DNA of 10,018 bases from DASRAJ01 sp039920305 (lineage in GTDB: Bacteria; Bacteroidota; Bacteroidia; Chitinophagales; UBA10324): the NCBI GenBank assembly GCA_039920305.1, contig JBDSEA010000203.1, positions 1 to 10,018 of the forward strand, given 5' to 3'. The position numbers were made by a program, and so were the translations under genes. Positions 1 to 5,519 of the stretch are shown piece after piece. Under the pieces are notes generated by a model. The model had not been told where the DNA came from. It ran no database searches and saw nothing but the letters and a program-made list of their open reading frames with translations. Every line of letters starts with the position of its first letter. Within the stretch, counting starts at the first letter, position 1.

Positions 1-527
1 ACGGGAGTAAATTCATATTTAGCGGTTGTAAAATGCTTCTTTAAAAAGTAAGTCGGAATTAAAACCGCGCCTCCGATGATGGCCAGTCCAATACCACCAT
101 ACAGAATGGCATCGGTTGATGGATCCTTTGAATCAATGGTAATGGCTATGGCCAACAGTCCGGCAGTGGTTGCAATGGCTGCAATAACTCCTGTGATACT
201 TCCGGGATTAAAACTCACTTCATCAATATCCCTAATAGCAAAGCTTTGCGAGTTTATTGCTATGGAATCACGCCCAATACCAAATACTTTTCCACTTGCC
301 ACTCTCCCATCCTTCGTCCTCATCATCACCTTTGTTTTATGAAATAGCGTGTATGCCTTTCCGCCGTCCCGCGGTGTAATGCTCAGAAGATATACAGGTG
401 TAATTTGCTGCGGGTGAATGTTTGGCTGAGGTTTGGGCTGCTGGGAAAAGCCCACGGCTGAAATAAATAAAACCAGGAAAATGATCAGCAGGCCTTGCTT
501 AAGCAAATTATTTTTTAATAAAACCAT
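1..527 (-). CDS. Exported/membrane protein of unknown function (3' end cut by window edge)
   Basis: I do not recognise the family. The minus-strand frame opens with ATG at 527 and stays open for 175 complete codons until it leaves the window, so the C-terminus is missing. Residues 1-28 look like an export signal: a short Lys/Asn-rich start, a hydrophobic stretch at about 12-27, then a likely signal-peptidase site near Gly26-Phe-Ser-Gln29. A Pro/Gln-rich linker follows (31-44). Residues 64-104 contain a 'TKDGRVASGKVFGIGRDSIAI' type pattern ending in DIDEV, which resembles the small beta-barrel (SH3/LSm-like) segments seen in many Bacteroidota exported proteins; that is an inference from pattern only. 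Two Gly/Ala/Ile-rich hydrophobic segments (about 110-131 and 141-162) look membrane-spanning and are separated by a short DSKDPSTD loop. The gene is divergent from the sirtuin gene. I am confident it is a gene but do not know its function. Confidence 0.8.
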   Translation of the reverse strand, partial: MVLLKNNLLKQGLLIIFLVLFISAVGFSQQPKPQPNIHPQQITPVYLLSITPRDGGKAYTLFHKTKVMMRTKDGRVASGKVFGIGRDSIAINSQSFAIRDIDEVSFNPGSITGVIAAIATTAGLLAIAITIDSKDPSTDAILYGGIGLAIIGGAVLIPTYFLKKHFTTAKYEFTP

Positions 528-573
528 TTCAACAAATTTAACAGAACAATCTGCCTTCATTAAGCAAATTGCT
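495..573. repeat. Repeated TTAAGCAAATT sites with palindromic flanks
   Basis: TTAAGCAAATT occurs at 499-509 and again at 560-570. The first copy sits in the perfect 12-bp palindrome TTGCTTAAGCAA (495-506), inside the signal-peptide codons of the left-edge gene. The second is part of the palindrome AGCAAATTGCT (563-573) between the divergent genes. They could be a paired regulator site or chance in AT-rich DNA. Confidence 0.25.
533..540 (-). promoter_or_regulatory. -7 promoter box (TAAATTTG) for the left-edge gene
   Basis: On the minus strand TAAATTTG matches TAnnTTTG and lies 5 nt before the ATG at 527. The nearest TTTG upstream (565-568) is 24 bp away, a little longer than the usual 19-21 bp, so this is a weak call. 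Confidence 0.3.
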
Positions 574-617
574 GAGCTAATTTTACACATCACTTACATA
601 AGCATGAGTAGCTGCAG

Positions 618-1358
618 ATGAAAAAGAAAATTGTTGTTTTTACCGGTGCGGGGATAAGCGCTGAAAGCGGATTGAAAACGTTCCGCGATGCTGATGGATT
701 ATGGGAACAGCACCGGATTGAGGATGTTGCAACACCCATGGCATGGGAAAAGGATCGTGAGCTTGTCCTGGAGTTTTATAACCAAAGGCGAAAAGATGTA
801 TTAAGAGCTCAGCCCAATGCGGCACACCTCGCACTTGCCCGGCTTGACGCTTGCTTCGAGGTGGTAATTGTAACCCAGAATATTGATGATCTGCATGAAA
901 GAGCAGGATCTAAAAACATCATTCACCTGCACGGGCAAATATTAAAATCCCGGAGCACCGCTGATGCAGATCTGCTTTACGATTGTACGGTTGACATCCG
1001 GCCCGGCGACAGATGTGAATTGGGCTCACAGCTTCGCCCCCATGTGGTGTGGTTTCATGAAGCTGTCCCCATGATGGATGACGCATGCGCCGCAGCAATG
1101 GAGGCTGATATTTTCCTCGTGACCGGAACTTCCCTGCAGGTTTATCCTGCTGCCGGCCTGATTAATTATGTCCCCCACCTGTCAAAAAAAATTTTGGTTG
1201 ATCCTAACATTCCTGAGATCAATGGAATGAAAAATATTGAGATGATTGAAGCCACCGCTACTACAGGTATTCCATCACTCGTGGAGCGCTTGATAAATGA
1301 TTATGGGAAAGCACCCGGTATTGAAATCTTAAACCCATTTAAAAGAGATGAATCCTGA
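618..1358 (+). CDS. Sir2-family NAD-dependent protein deacylase (class III-like, no zinc cysteines)
   Basis: The product should remove acyl groups from lysines using NAD+, releasing nicotinamide and O-acyl-ADP-ribose in the cytoplasm. Of 246 residues, the Rossmann NAD-binding core shows GAGISAESG (10-18) and TFRDADGLW (21-29), followed by TQNIDDLHERAG (86-97), the catalytic His105 in HLHG, and GTSLQVYPAA (170-179). Tyr54 and Arg57 in EFYNQRR match the YxxR pair of CobB/SIRT5-type sirtuins, which binds acidic acyl groups such as succinyl and malonyl. The Cys-x2-Cys...Cys-x2-Cys zinc ribbon of most sirtuins is absent: only Cys123 and Cys133 lie between His105 and the RPHVVWF segment. Zinc-less versions are known in Bacteroidota, so this is probably native and not damage. 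The ATG at 618 lies directly before the GAGIS core, as in relatives; no clear ribosome-binding site precedes it. It overlaps the downstream Nudix gene by 11 bp, indicating co-translation. The family is certain; the preferred acyl substrate is inferred. Confidence 0.93.
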   Translation: MKKKIVVFTGAGISAESGLKTFRDADGLWEQHRIEDVATPMAWEKDRELVLEFYNQRRKDVLRAQPNAAHLALARLDACFEVVIVTQNIDDLHERAGSKNIIHLHGQILKSRSTADADLLYDCTVDIRPGDRCELGSQLRPHVVWFHEAVPMMDDACAAAMEADIFLVTGTSLQVYPAAGLINYVPHLSKKILVDPNIPEINGMKNIEMIEATATTGIPSLVERLINDYGKAPGIEILNPFKRDES

Positions 1359-1905
1359 AATCAATCCCTGGAAAATAAACTCTACCAGGGAATATTATGA
1401 TAATCCCTGGGTAAATGTGGTAGAGCATCAGGTAGCGAATCCTTACGGTAATCCGGGGATTTACAGCATCGTCCATTTTAAGAATCTTGCCATTTGTGTT
1501 TTACCGCTCCATGATGATCTCAACACTTGGATTGTAGGGCAGTACCGTTTTCCGGTGAAAGAATATAGCTTGGAAATTCCTGAAGGAGGCGGACCTCTTG
1601 ATATAGAACCATTGGATTCAGCTAAACGGGAGCTGATGGAAGAATGCGGAATTAAGGCAGGGTCGTGGGTAAAAATTGCAGAATGCTATTTGTCAAATTC
1701 GGGAACAGATGAGAAAGCAATTATTTATGTCGCAAGGGATCTTTCCTTTCATCAATCCAATCCCGACGAAACAGAAATATTGCAGGTTAAGAAGGTTTCA
1801 TTTAGTGATTTATTTGGGATAGTAATGAGGGGAGAGATAATGGATGCACCTACGATCATTGCAGTATTAAAAGCAAAGTTATTGATGGATGATGGCAGTA
1901 TCTGA
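1348..1905 (+). CDS. Nudix hydrolase, ADP-ribose pyrophosphatase-like
   Basis: This is a predicted cytoplasmic hydrolase of ADP-ribose or related nucleoside-diphosphate compounds, giving AMP and ribose 5-phosphate if it is a true ADPRase. The 185-residue length fits the ADPRase subfamily. An N-terminal strand region (8-45) is followed by WIVGQYRFP (61-69) and SLEIPEGGG (74-82), both typical of ADPRases. The Nudix box spans Gly80 to Ile102: the catalytic REL-x-EE-x-G part (Arg94, Glu95, Glu98, Glu99, Gly101) is intact, but the box's first Glu (G-x5-E) is Ile86. The neighbouring Glu87 is one position out of register. The divalent metal-binding Glu residues of REx2EE are present, so activity is plausible. 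The ATG lies inside the end of the sirtuin gene (11-bp overlap, different frame) and there is no separate promoter space, so the two are probably translated from one mRNA. Substrate assignment rests on family resemblance; another sugar-nucleotide is possible. Confidence 0.88.
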   Translation: MNPEINPWKINSTREYYDNPWVNVVEHQVANPYGNPGIYSIVHFKNLAICVLPLHDDLNTWIVGQYRFPVKEYSLEIPEGGGPLDIEPLDSAKRELMEECGIKAGSWVKIAECYLSNSGTDEKAIIYVARDLSFHQSNPDETEILQVKKVSFSDLFGIVMRGEIMDAPTIIAVLKAKLLMDDGSI

Positions 1906-2011
1906 ATTCACCCGGGGCACGTAATAAATTTTTGTTTTTGACTTAATGACAGATATACTCAAAGGCCACCGGAATATCGTCGTCCATCATCAATATGTTT
2001 TCAACTTAAGC
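1906..2011. other. Convergent intergenic gap, no clear terminator
   Basis: This is the gap between the ends of the Nudix gene and the LysM-protein gene. It contains a CCCGGG palindrome and a T-rich run (about 1928-1940), but I see no stem followed by a T tract on either strand. The segment CCATCATC (1984-1991) is complementary to GATGATGG near the end of the Nudix gene (1888-1895), too far apart to act as a normal terminator. Confidence 0.4.
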
Positions 2012-2881
2012 TTAGTTTGGTTCCACCTTTTTTGCTGCCATTGCATCGTAGTAAGTGATCTCTGCCAAAAATTTTTCATCCAGAACATTTAATTTTTTTG
2101 CCGCTGACTCAGAAATCCTGATCAGTACCTTTTCATTTTCCGGTGTTGCAGGTAGGCGTCCGATAACTTTTACATTTAAGGTTTTGCTATTCATCATGTT
2201 ACGGATGGTTATTTCCGTTCCCGGTAGTGCTGTTGCATGCAGGGCATAAAAATTACCATCATCATAACCGGAGTATGACCATTTTGCAATTCCTTTTTCA
2301 TGATGAATCGTCAAATGATCATTGCCAATGGGCTCTTTCGCTGACTCTCCTTCTGCAGGAGGCACTGAGCTTAACTCCTGATTTTCCTGAGAGTTACCTC
2401 CCTGGTTTTTTTCCTCAGGTGCAAGAGGCCCTATAACCTTCATATCCGGAACCTCATATCCAACAATTAAAACCTGACCTTCCCTTATTGCCGGCTCACT
2501 TAAATCATTCCACATTAAAACGGTATTCACATCACTGCTAAATTTTTTGCTTATAGAGAAAACTGTTTCACCCTTTTCTACTTTGTACATAATTGGCTTA
2601 TCAATTTTTACCCCCTCCTGCCCCCGCAGGTTGCCCGGCTTATTTATGTGTAGCGGCACCCTGAGTATCTTGCCGAGGGTCAAGTTGTAATTGCTTATTT
2701 CAGGATTAAGCCTGAGCAATTCGGCAACTGTTGTTTCGTATCTTTTTGAAAGACTGTACAAAGTTTCACCCTGCACCACTAAATGGGAATCAGAGCTTTC
2801 AGGAGATGTCTGAAAACTCGCAGTCTGGGCGTGAAGCACAGTACAGGGCAGAAGCAAGAACACAATAACATAAATCCTCAT
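2012..2881 (-). CDS. Exported LysM-LysM-DPBB (RlpA-fold) cell-wall protein
   Basis: This is a predicted periplasmic peptidoglycan-binding protein of 289 residues. The start is set at the ATG at 2881 because it begins a classical signal peptide: MRIY, a hydrophobic core, then LHA-Q with cleavage near Ala18. The frame stays open upstream to 3055 but would run antisense into the divergent protease gene. LysM 1 covers about 33-78 (HLVVQGETLYSLSKRY ... LTLGKILRVP) and LysM 2 about 98-144 (MYKVEKGETVFSISKKF ... REGQVLIV). A Glu/Gln/Pro-rich linker follows at about 150-190. The C-terminus (about 195-278; EKGIAKWSYSG, ALHATALPGTEITIRN, then RISESAAKKLNV) matches the double-psi beta-barrel of RlpA. 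The catalytic 'NDRGP' of RlpA is replaced by IGRLP (240-244), so lytic transglycosylase activity is doubtful and a binding or structural role is likelier. It is divergent from the NfeD-type protease across 40 bp. Confidence 0.88.
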   Translation of the reverse strand: MRIYVIVFLLLPCTVLHAQTASFQTSPESSDSHLVVQGETLYSLSKRYETTVAELLRLNPEISNYNLTLGKILRVPLHINKPGNLRGQEGVKIDKPIMYKVEKGETVFSISKKFSSDVNTVLMWNDLSEPAIREGQVLIVGYEVPDMKVIGPLAPEEKNQGGNSQENQELSSVPPAEGESAKEPIGNDHLTIHHEKGIAKWSYSGYDDGNFYALHATALPGTEITIRNMMNSKTLNVKVIGRLPATPENEKVLIRISESAAKKLNVLDEKFLAEITYYDAMAAKKVEPN

Positions 2882-2912
2882 AATCAGAACCGTTAACTTC
2901 ACGCCATAAAAG

Positions 2913-2920
2913 TATTTTTG
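2913..2920 (+). promoter_or_regulatory. -7 promoter box (TATTTTTG) for the NfeD-family gene
   Basis: TATTTTTG matches TAnnTTTG and ends 1 nt before the ATG at 2922. No good -33 TTG/TTTG sits 19-21 bp upstream. If it is used, the transcript would start at or next to the start codon (leaderless or nearly so). Confidence 0.35.
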
Positions 2921-2921
2921 A

Positions 2922-4316
2922 ATGAAGCGTGTTACATCCGGACGGATAAGAATTTTATTCACCGCAATTATTTTAATGTTTGCATTAGCAAACACTTCGC
3001 CAGCTGCATATTCGTTTTCCGCTGATAAGATTCCGGCTGATTCTTCATCGAGCAAAAAGGTTTTCGTCTTTGAATTGAACCAGGATATTTTTCCTGCCGC
3101 ATGGCGGCTGGTTAAAAAAGCAATGGATGAAGCAGATCAAATGAATGCCGATTATGTAGTGATAAAAGAAAACACCTACGGCGGTGATATAGCTTCTGCT
3201 GATTCCATTCATTCAAGGCTGCTGCATGCCCGGCAACCTGTCCTGGTGTGGATCACACAAAATGCAGCATCTGCCGGGGCTTTGATAGCAATTTCCTGTG
3301 ATAGTATTTACATGAGATCAAGCGCTGTAATCGGCTCAGCCTCAGTGGTTAACGAAAACGGAGAGGTGATGCCTGATAAGTACCAGTCATACATGCGCGC
3401 CATGATGCGCAGCACTGCTGAGAAGAAGGGAAGAGACCCGATGATTGCTGAGGGAATGGTTACACCCAATGGCTATCTGAACGATGTGGCGGATACAGGA
3501 AGAATCATTGCGCTTACTGCAAGCGAAGCAGTCAAACATGGCTATTGTGATGGCATAGCTGAAAACCTGGACGAAGTGCTGAGGCAGGCGAATATCCATT
3601 CTTATACCACCACAGAATACCGGATGACTTTTCTCGATGTGATGATTGCATTTCTTCTAAATCCATTTGTGAACGGAATTTTATTGTTGCTGATTTTGGG
3701 TGGAATTTATTTTGAGTTCCAGCATCCGGGTGCTGCATTCCCCATTCTTACATCCATAGTTGCTGCCGTACTTTACTTCGCTCCTCTTTACGCCGACGGG
3801 CTCGCGGAGCATTGGGAAATTGTTTTATTCATCGTGGGTGTATTGCTTGTCGCCGGTGAAATTTTTCTACTTCCGGGTGTGGGTGTATTGCTGATTGCCG
3901 GATTCGCATGCATGATATGCGGCCTTACCCTCGCACTGGTCCGGAATACAACATTTGACTTTTCATTTACCAGCGGGGAAGACCTCATGATTGCGTTGCT
4001 TCGCGTGGTAATCCCGCTTGCACTTTCATTTTTTCTTTTAATTGTATTTGGCGAGAATTTATTCAGGAGCCGTGCATTAAAAGGATTCGTGCTGACTCAA
4101 ACACAGGGTAAATTCACTGAAACCCATCAGCCTGTATTGATGCGGTCACTCATTGGTGCTTTTGGTATTGCCATTACCTCCCTCCGGCCTGCAGGACAAA
4201 TTGAGGTGAATGGCGAGCGCTATGATGCAATGGCGGATAATGGATTTGTTTCTCCGGCTGAATCAGTGAGGGTGATTGATGTGAGCGGTAATATCCTGGT
4301 CGTGAGAAAAGCATAA
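2922..4316 (+). CDS. NfeD-family membrane-bound serine protease (ClpP-like domain plus NfeD domain)
   Basis: This is a full-length NfeD (NfeD1b-type) protein of 464 residues, a membrane protease thought to act with SPFH/slipin or flotillin proteins. An N-terminal hydrophobic export or anchor segment (10-30) precedes a ClpP/SppA-fold domain (about 45-225). In that domain YGGDI (86-90) would form the oxyanion-hole region, Ser117 in NAASAGALIA is the nucleophile, and Lys153 in MPDKYQSYM is the general base of the Ser-Lys dyad, as in the Pyrococcus 1510-N protease. Membrane segments follow at about 235-262, 272-290, 297-315, 318-341 and 356-378. The soluble OB-fold NfeD domain closes the protein (about 408-464, ...GQIEVNGERYDAMADNGF...). 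The ATG at 2922 comes 1 nt after a promoter-like TATTTTTG box, so the mRNA may be almost leaderless. No slipin/SPFH gene lies next to it in this window: downstream is a convergent acyltransferase gene. Confidence 0.93.
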   Translation: MKRVTSGRIRILFTAIILMFALANTSPAAYSFSADKIPADSSSSKKVFVFELNQDIFPAAWRLVKKAMDEADQMNADYVVIKENTYGGDIASADSIHSRLLHARQPVLVWITQNAASAGALIAISCDSIYMRSSAVIGSASVVNENGEVMPDKYQSYMRAMMRSTAEKKGRDPMIAEGMVTPNGYLNDVADTGRIIALTASEAVKHGYCDGIAENLDEVLRQANIHSYTTTEYRMTFLDVMIAFLLNPFVNGILLLLILGGIYFEFQHPGAAFPILTSIVAAVLYFAPLYADGLAEHWEIVLFIVGVLLVAGEIFLLPGVGVLLIAGFACMICGLTLALVRNTTFDFSFTSGEDLMIALLRVVIPLALSFFLLIVFGENLFRSRALKGFVLTQTQGKFTETHQPVLMRSLIGAFGIAITSLRPAGQIEVNGERYDAMADNGFVSPAESVRVIDVSGNILVVRKA

Positions 4317-4337
4317 ACCATTGTTTCGTTAGAAGCT

Positions 4338-4357
4338 TTTTGGAATTCAATCCAAAA
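4338..4357. terminator. Weak bidirectional hairpin between convergent genes
   Basis: TTTTGGA (4338-4344), loop ATTCAA, TCCAAAA (4351-4357) gives a perfect 7-bp stem just past the NfeD-gene stop and before the acyltransferase-gene stop on the other strand. The stem is AT-rich and no T tract follows on the plus strand, so terminator activity is uncertain. Confidence 0.3.
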
Positions 4358-4426
4358 TGACATAACCCTAAACGCTTCGACAAGCTCCGGGGACCCTCTG
4401 CGGGAGTAAGACTGAACTGCAGCTTC

Positions 4427-5308
4427 TTATAATGGTGGAAATTTTTTATGCTTCCATCTCCGGTGGCTCCATAGCCAGGTTTCCGGCTGTTCACGGATAT
4501 CCGCTTCAAGCCTGCGTGTATGAGCTTCAGAAATTTCATTCCCGATTGTTTTCGCAGGCTCCTCAAAAAGTGTTTCGGCATAAATTTGATAATACCCCCG
4601 CTTCACTCTTTTAACGCTTGCATACACTACAGGAAAATTCAATTTCCGCGAAATCAGCTCAATGCCTCGAAAAACCGGAGTATCCTGGTTTAAAAAATCA
4701 GTCCAGTAAGCATCCTCCGGCGGAGGGGTTTGATCTGCGATGAAAACCGTAGAGGATACCACACGCCTGTTCCGCATCATTTTACTGAATGTTTCATCCA
4801 TCTCAATCAGTTTGGTTCCAAAAGTTCCGCGCATATTTTCAATCAGTGAATTCCAGAATGGATTAGAAAGCGGCCGGTAGATAACATACAGTTGCTGCCT
4901 GCAGTGTAGGGGAAAACTGTATCCGGCCCATTCCCAGTTTCCGAAATGGCCCATGGCAACAACAATGCTTTGCTTATTCATTTCATAACTATTAAATAAT
5001 TGCTGTGCTTCCCTGTCAAATGTGCAGTGCTTCTTTACATAGTTCTCACTGATCGTCAGCATCATAACGGTCTCAATAAAGAGATCACACAGGAAGCTAT
5101 AGAATTCCTTCATGATCTTATTTAGCTCTGCCTCGCTTTTTTCAGGAAATGAGTTCCGGAGATTTTCCATTACCACTTTTTTCCGATAGCCAATCATGTG
5201 GTAAACAATCAGAAAAATAATATCTGAGAAGAAGTAAAGGATAAATGCAGGGAGCAATGAAATAAGATAAAGAAAAGGGAGCGCTGAATAAAATCCAAGA
5301 GCCTGCAT
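4427..5308 (-). CDS. Lipid A biosynthesis-type acyltransferase (LpxL/HtrB-like, LPLAT superfamily)
   Basis: This is a predicted inner-membrane acyltransferase that adds a secondary fatty-acyl chain to lipid A or a related lipid. The 293-residue length is normal for the family. A hydrophobic N-terminal anchor covers about 8-40, followed by YRKKVVMENLRNSFPEKS (41-58), the usual start of the lipid A acyltransferase domain. The catalytic HX4E motif is GHFGNWEWAG (120-129), with His121 and Glu126. A second conserved block, IADQTPPPEDA (190-200), and the C-terminal QPETWLWSHRRWK (274-286) are also family hallmarks. It is transcribed towards the NfeD gene and away from the tetR gene. It seems to be a single-gene unit with a possible promoter somewhere in 5309-5470, where I find no perfect -7 box on this strand. 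In Bacteroidota some members act on other lipids, so the lipid A assignment is by family only. Confidence 0.92.
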   Translation of the reverse strand: MQALGFYSALPFLYLISLLPAFILYFFSDIIFLIVYHMIGYRKKVVMENLRNSFPEKSEAELNKIMKEFYSFLCDLFIETVMMLTISENYVKKHCTFDREAQQLFNSYEMNKQSIVVAMGHFGNWEWAGYSFPLHCRQQLYVIYRPLSNPFWNSLIENMRGTFGTKLIEMDETFSKMMRNRRVVSSTVFIADQTPPPEDAYWTDFLNQDTPVFRGIELISRKLNFPVVYASVKRVKRGYYQIYAETLFEEPAKTIGNEISEAHTRRLEADIREQPETWLWSHRRWKHKKFPPL

Positions 5309-5339
5309 GGCTAATTAATGTAAGCTTTTGCTGTCTGCT

Positions 5340-5456
5340 TCATTTCTGCAAAGTAATTACTTCTGCCTGCAAGTACGGCTGAAATGCCTGTTGACGGGTC
5401 ATGAAAGAATAATACTTCCTGCCGGAAAAATACAGCGGCAGAAGGCCGTCTCTCAC
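5340..5456 (-). other. Possible short ORF or gene remnant upstream of the acyltransferase gene
   Basis: A minus-strand frame from GTG 5456 encodes 38 residues (starts VRDGLLPLYFSG, ends AEVITLQK) and stops 31 bp before the acyltransferase start. Its codon choice (ctg, ccg, cag, ggc) looks like that of neighbouring genes, and it fills most of the otherwise empty 211-bp divergent region. I do not recognise the peptide, and the overlapping inverted repeat at 5415-5444 could explain part of the pattern. It may be a small gene, a decayed 3' end or chance. Confidence 0.18.
5415..5444. other. Inverted repeat in the acyltransferase/tetR divergent region
   Basis: CTTCCTGCCG (5415-5424) and CGGCAGAAG (5436-5444) pair with one bulged base around an 11-nt loop; the inner CTGCCG/CGGCAG arms are perfect. 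It lies about 30 bp upstream of the tetR promoter and could be an mRNA hairpin for minus-strand transcripts or a protein site. No T tract follows, so it is not a standard terminator. Confidence 0.3.
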
Positions 5457-5472
5457 TATGCCTACTGAAGAG

Positions 5473-5502
5473 TTGTTTAATTTAAACGTTTGTTTAATTT
5501 TG
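5473..5502 (+). promoter_or_regulatory. Bacteroidota-type promoter for the tetR-efflux operon
   Basis: TTG (5473-5475) and TAATTTTG (5495-5502, a perfect TAnnTTTG) are separated by 19 bp, within the usual Bacteroidota -33/-7 spacing. Transcription would begin near 5506-5510, leaving only about a 10-14 nt leader before the GTG at 5520. This supports GTG 5520 over TTG 5490 as the start. Experimental start-site data are lacking, so it remains a strong sequence match. Confidence 0.65.
5475..5497. promoter_or_regulatory. Candidate TetR operator (overlapping palindromes)
   Basis: GTTTAA (5475-5480), T, TTAAAC (5482-5487) forms a perfect 13-bp palindrome. The same TTAAAC pairs again with GTTTAA at 5492-5497 across a 4-bp spacer. 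Seen another way, TTGTTTAATTT is repeated directly at 5473-5483 and 5490-5500, a 17-bp period. The half-sites fill the space between -33 and -7, so a bound TetR dimer would block RNA polymerase. That the adjacent TetR protein binds here is inferred from position and symmetry. Confidence 0.55.
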
Positions 5503-5519
5503 CACCTCATTCCGGACCA

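Noticed and set aside
76..342. Plus-strand 88-residue open frame
   Set aside because: It is the antisense shadow of the left-edge minus-strand gene, which has a signal peptide and membrane segments.
1936..1997. Short minus-strand frame after the LysM gene (starts MMDDDIPVAFEYICH)
   Set aside because: Only about 15-20 codons, no known match, and no start signal; too short to support as a gene or remnant.
2882..3055. In-frame extension of the LysM protein upstream of ATG 2881
   Set aside because: It would place 58 non-hydrophobic residues before a classical signal peptide and run antisense through the start of the NfeD-type gene, whose N-terminus is well supported.
4174..4581. Minus-strand 135-residue open frame across the NfeD/acyltransferase junction
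   Set aside because: It overlaps two well-supported genes and shows no recognisable domain.
5490..5519. TTG start giving ten extra residues to the TetR protein
   Set aside because: The codon lies between the -33 and -7 promoter elements, and the added residues do not belong to the HTH family; GTG 5520 fits better.
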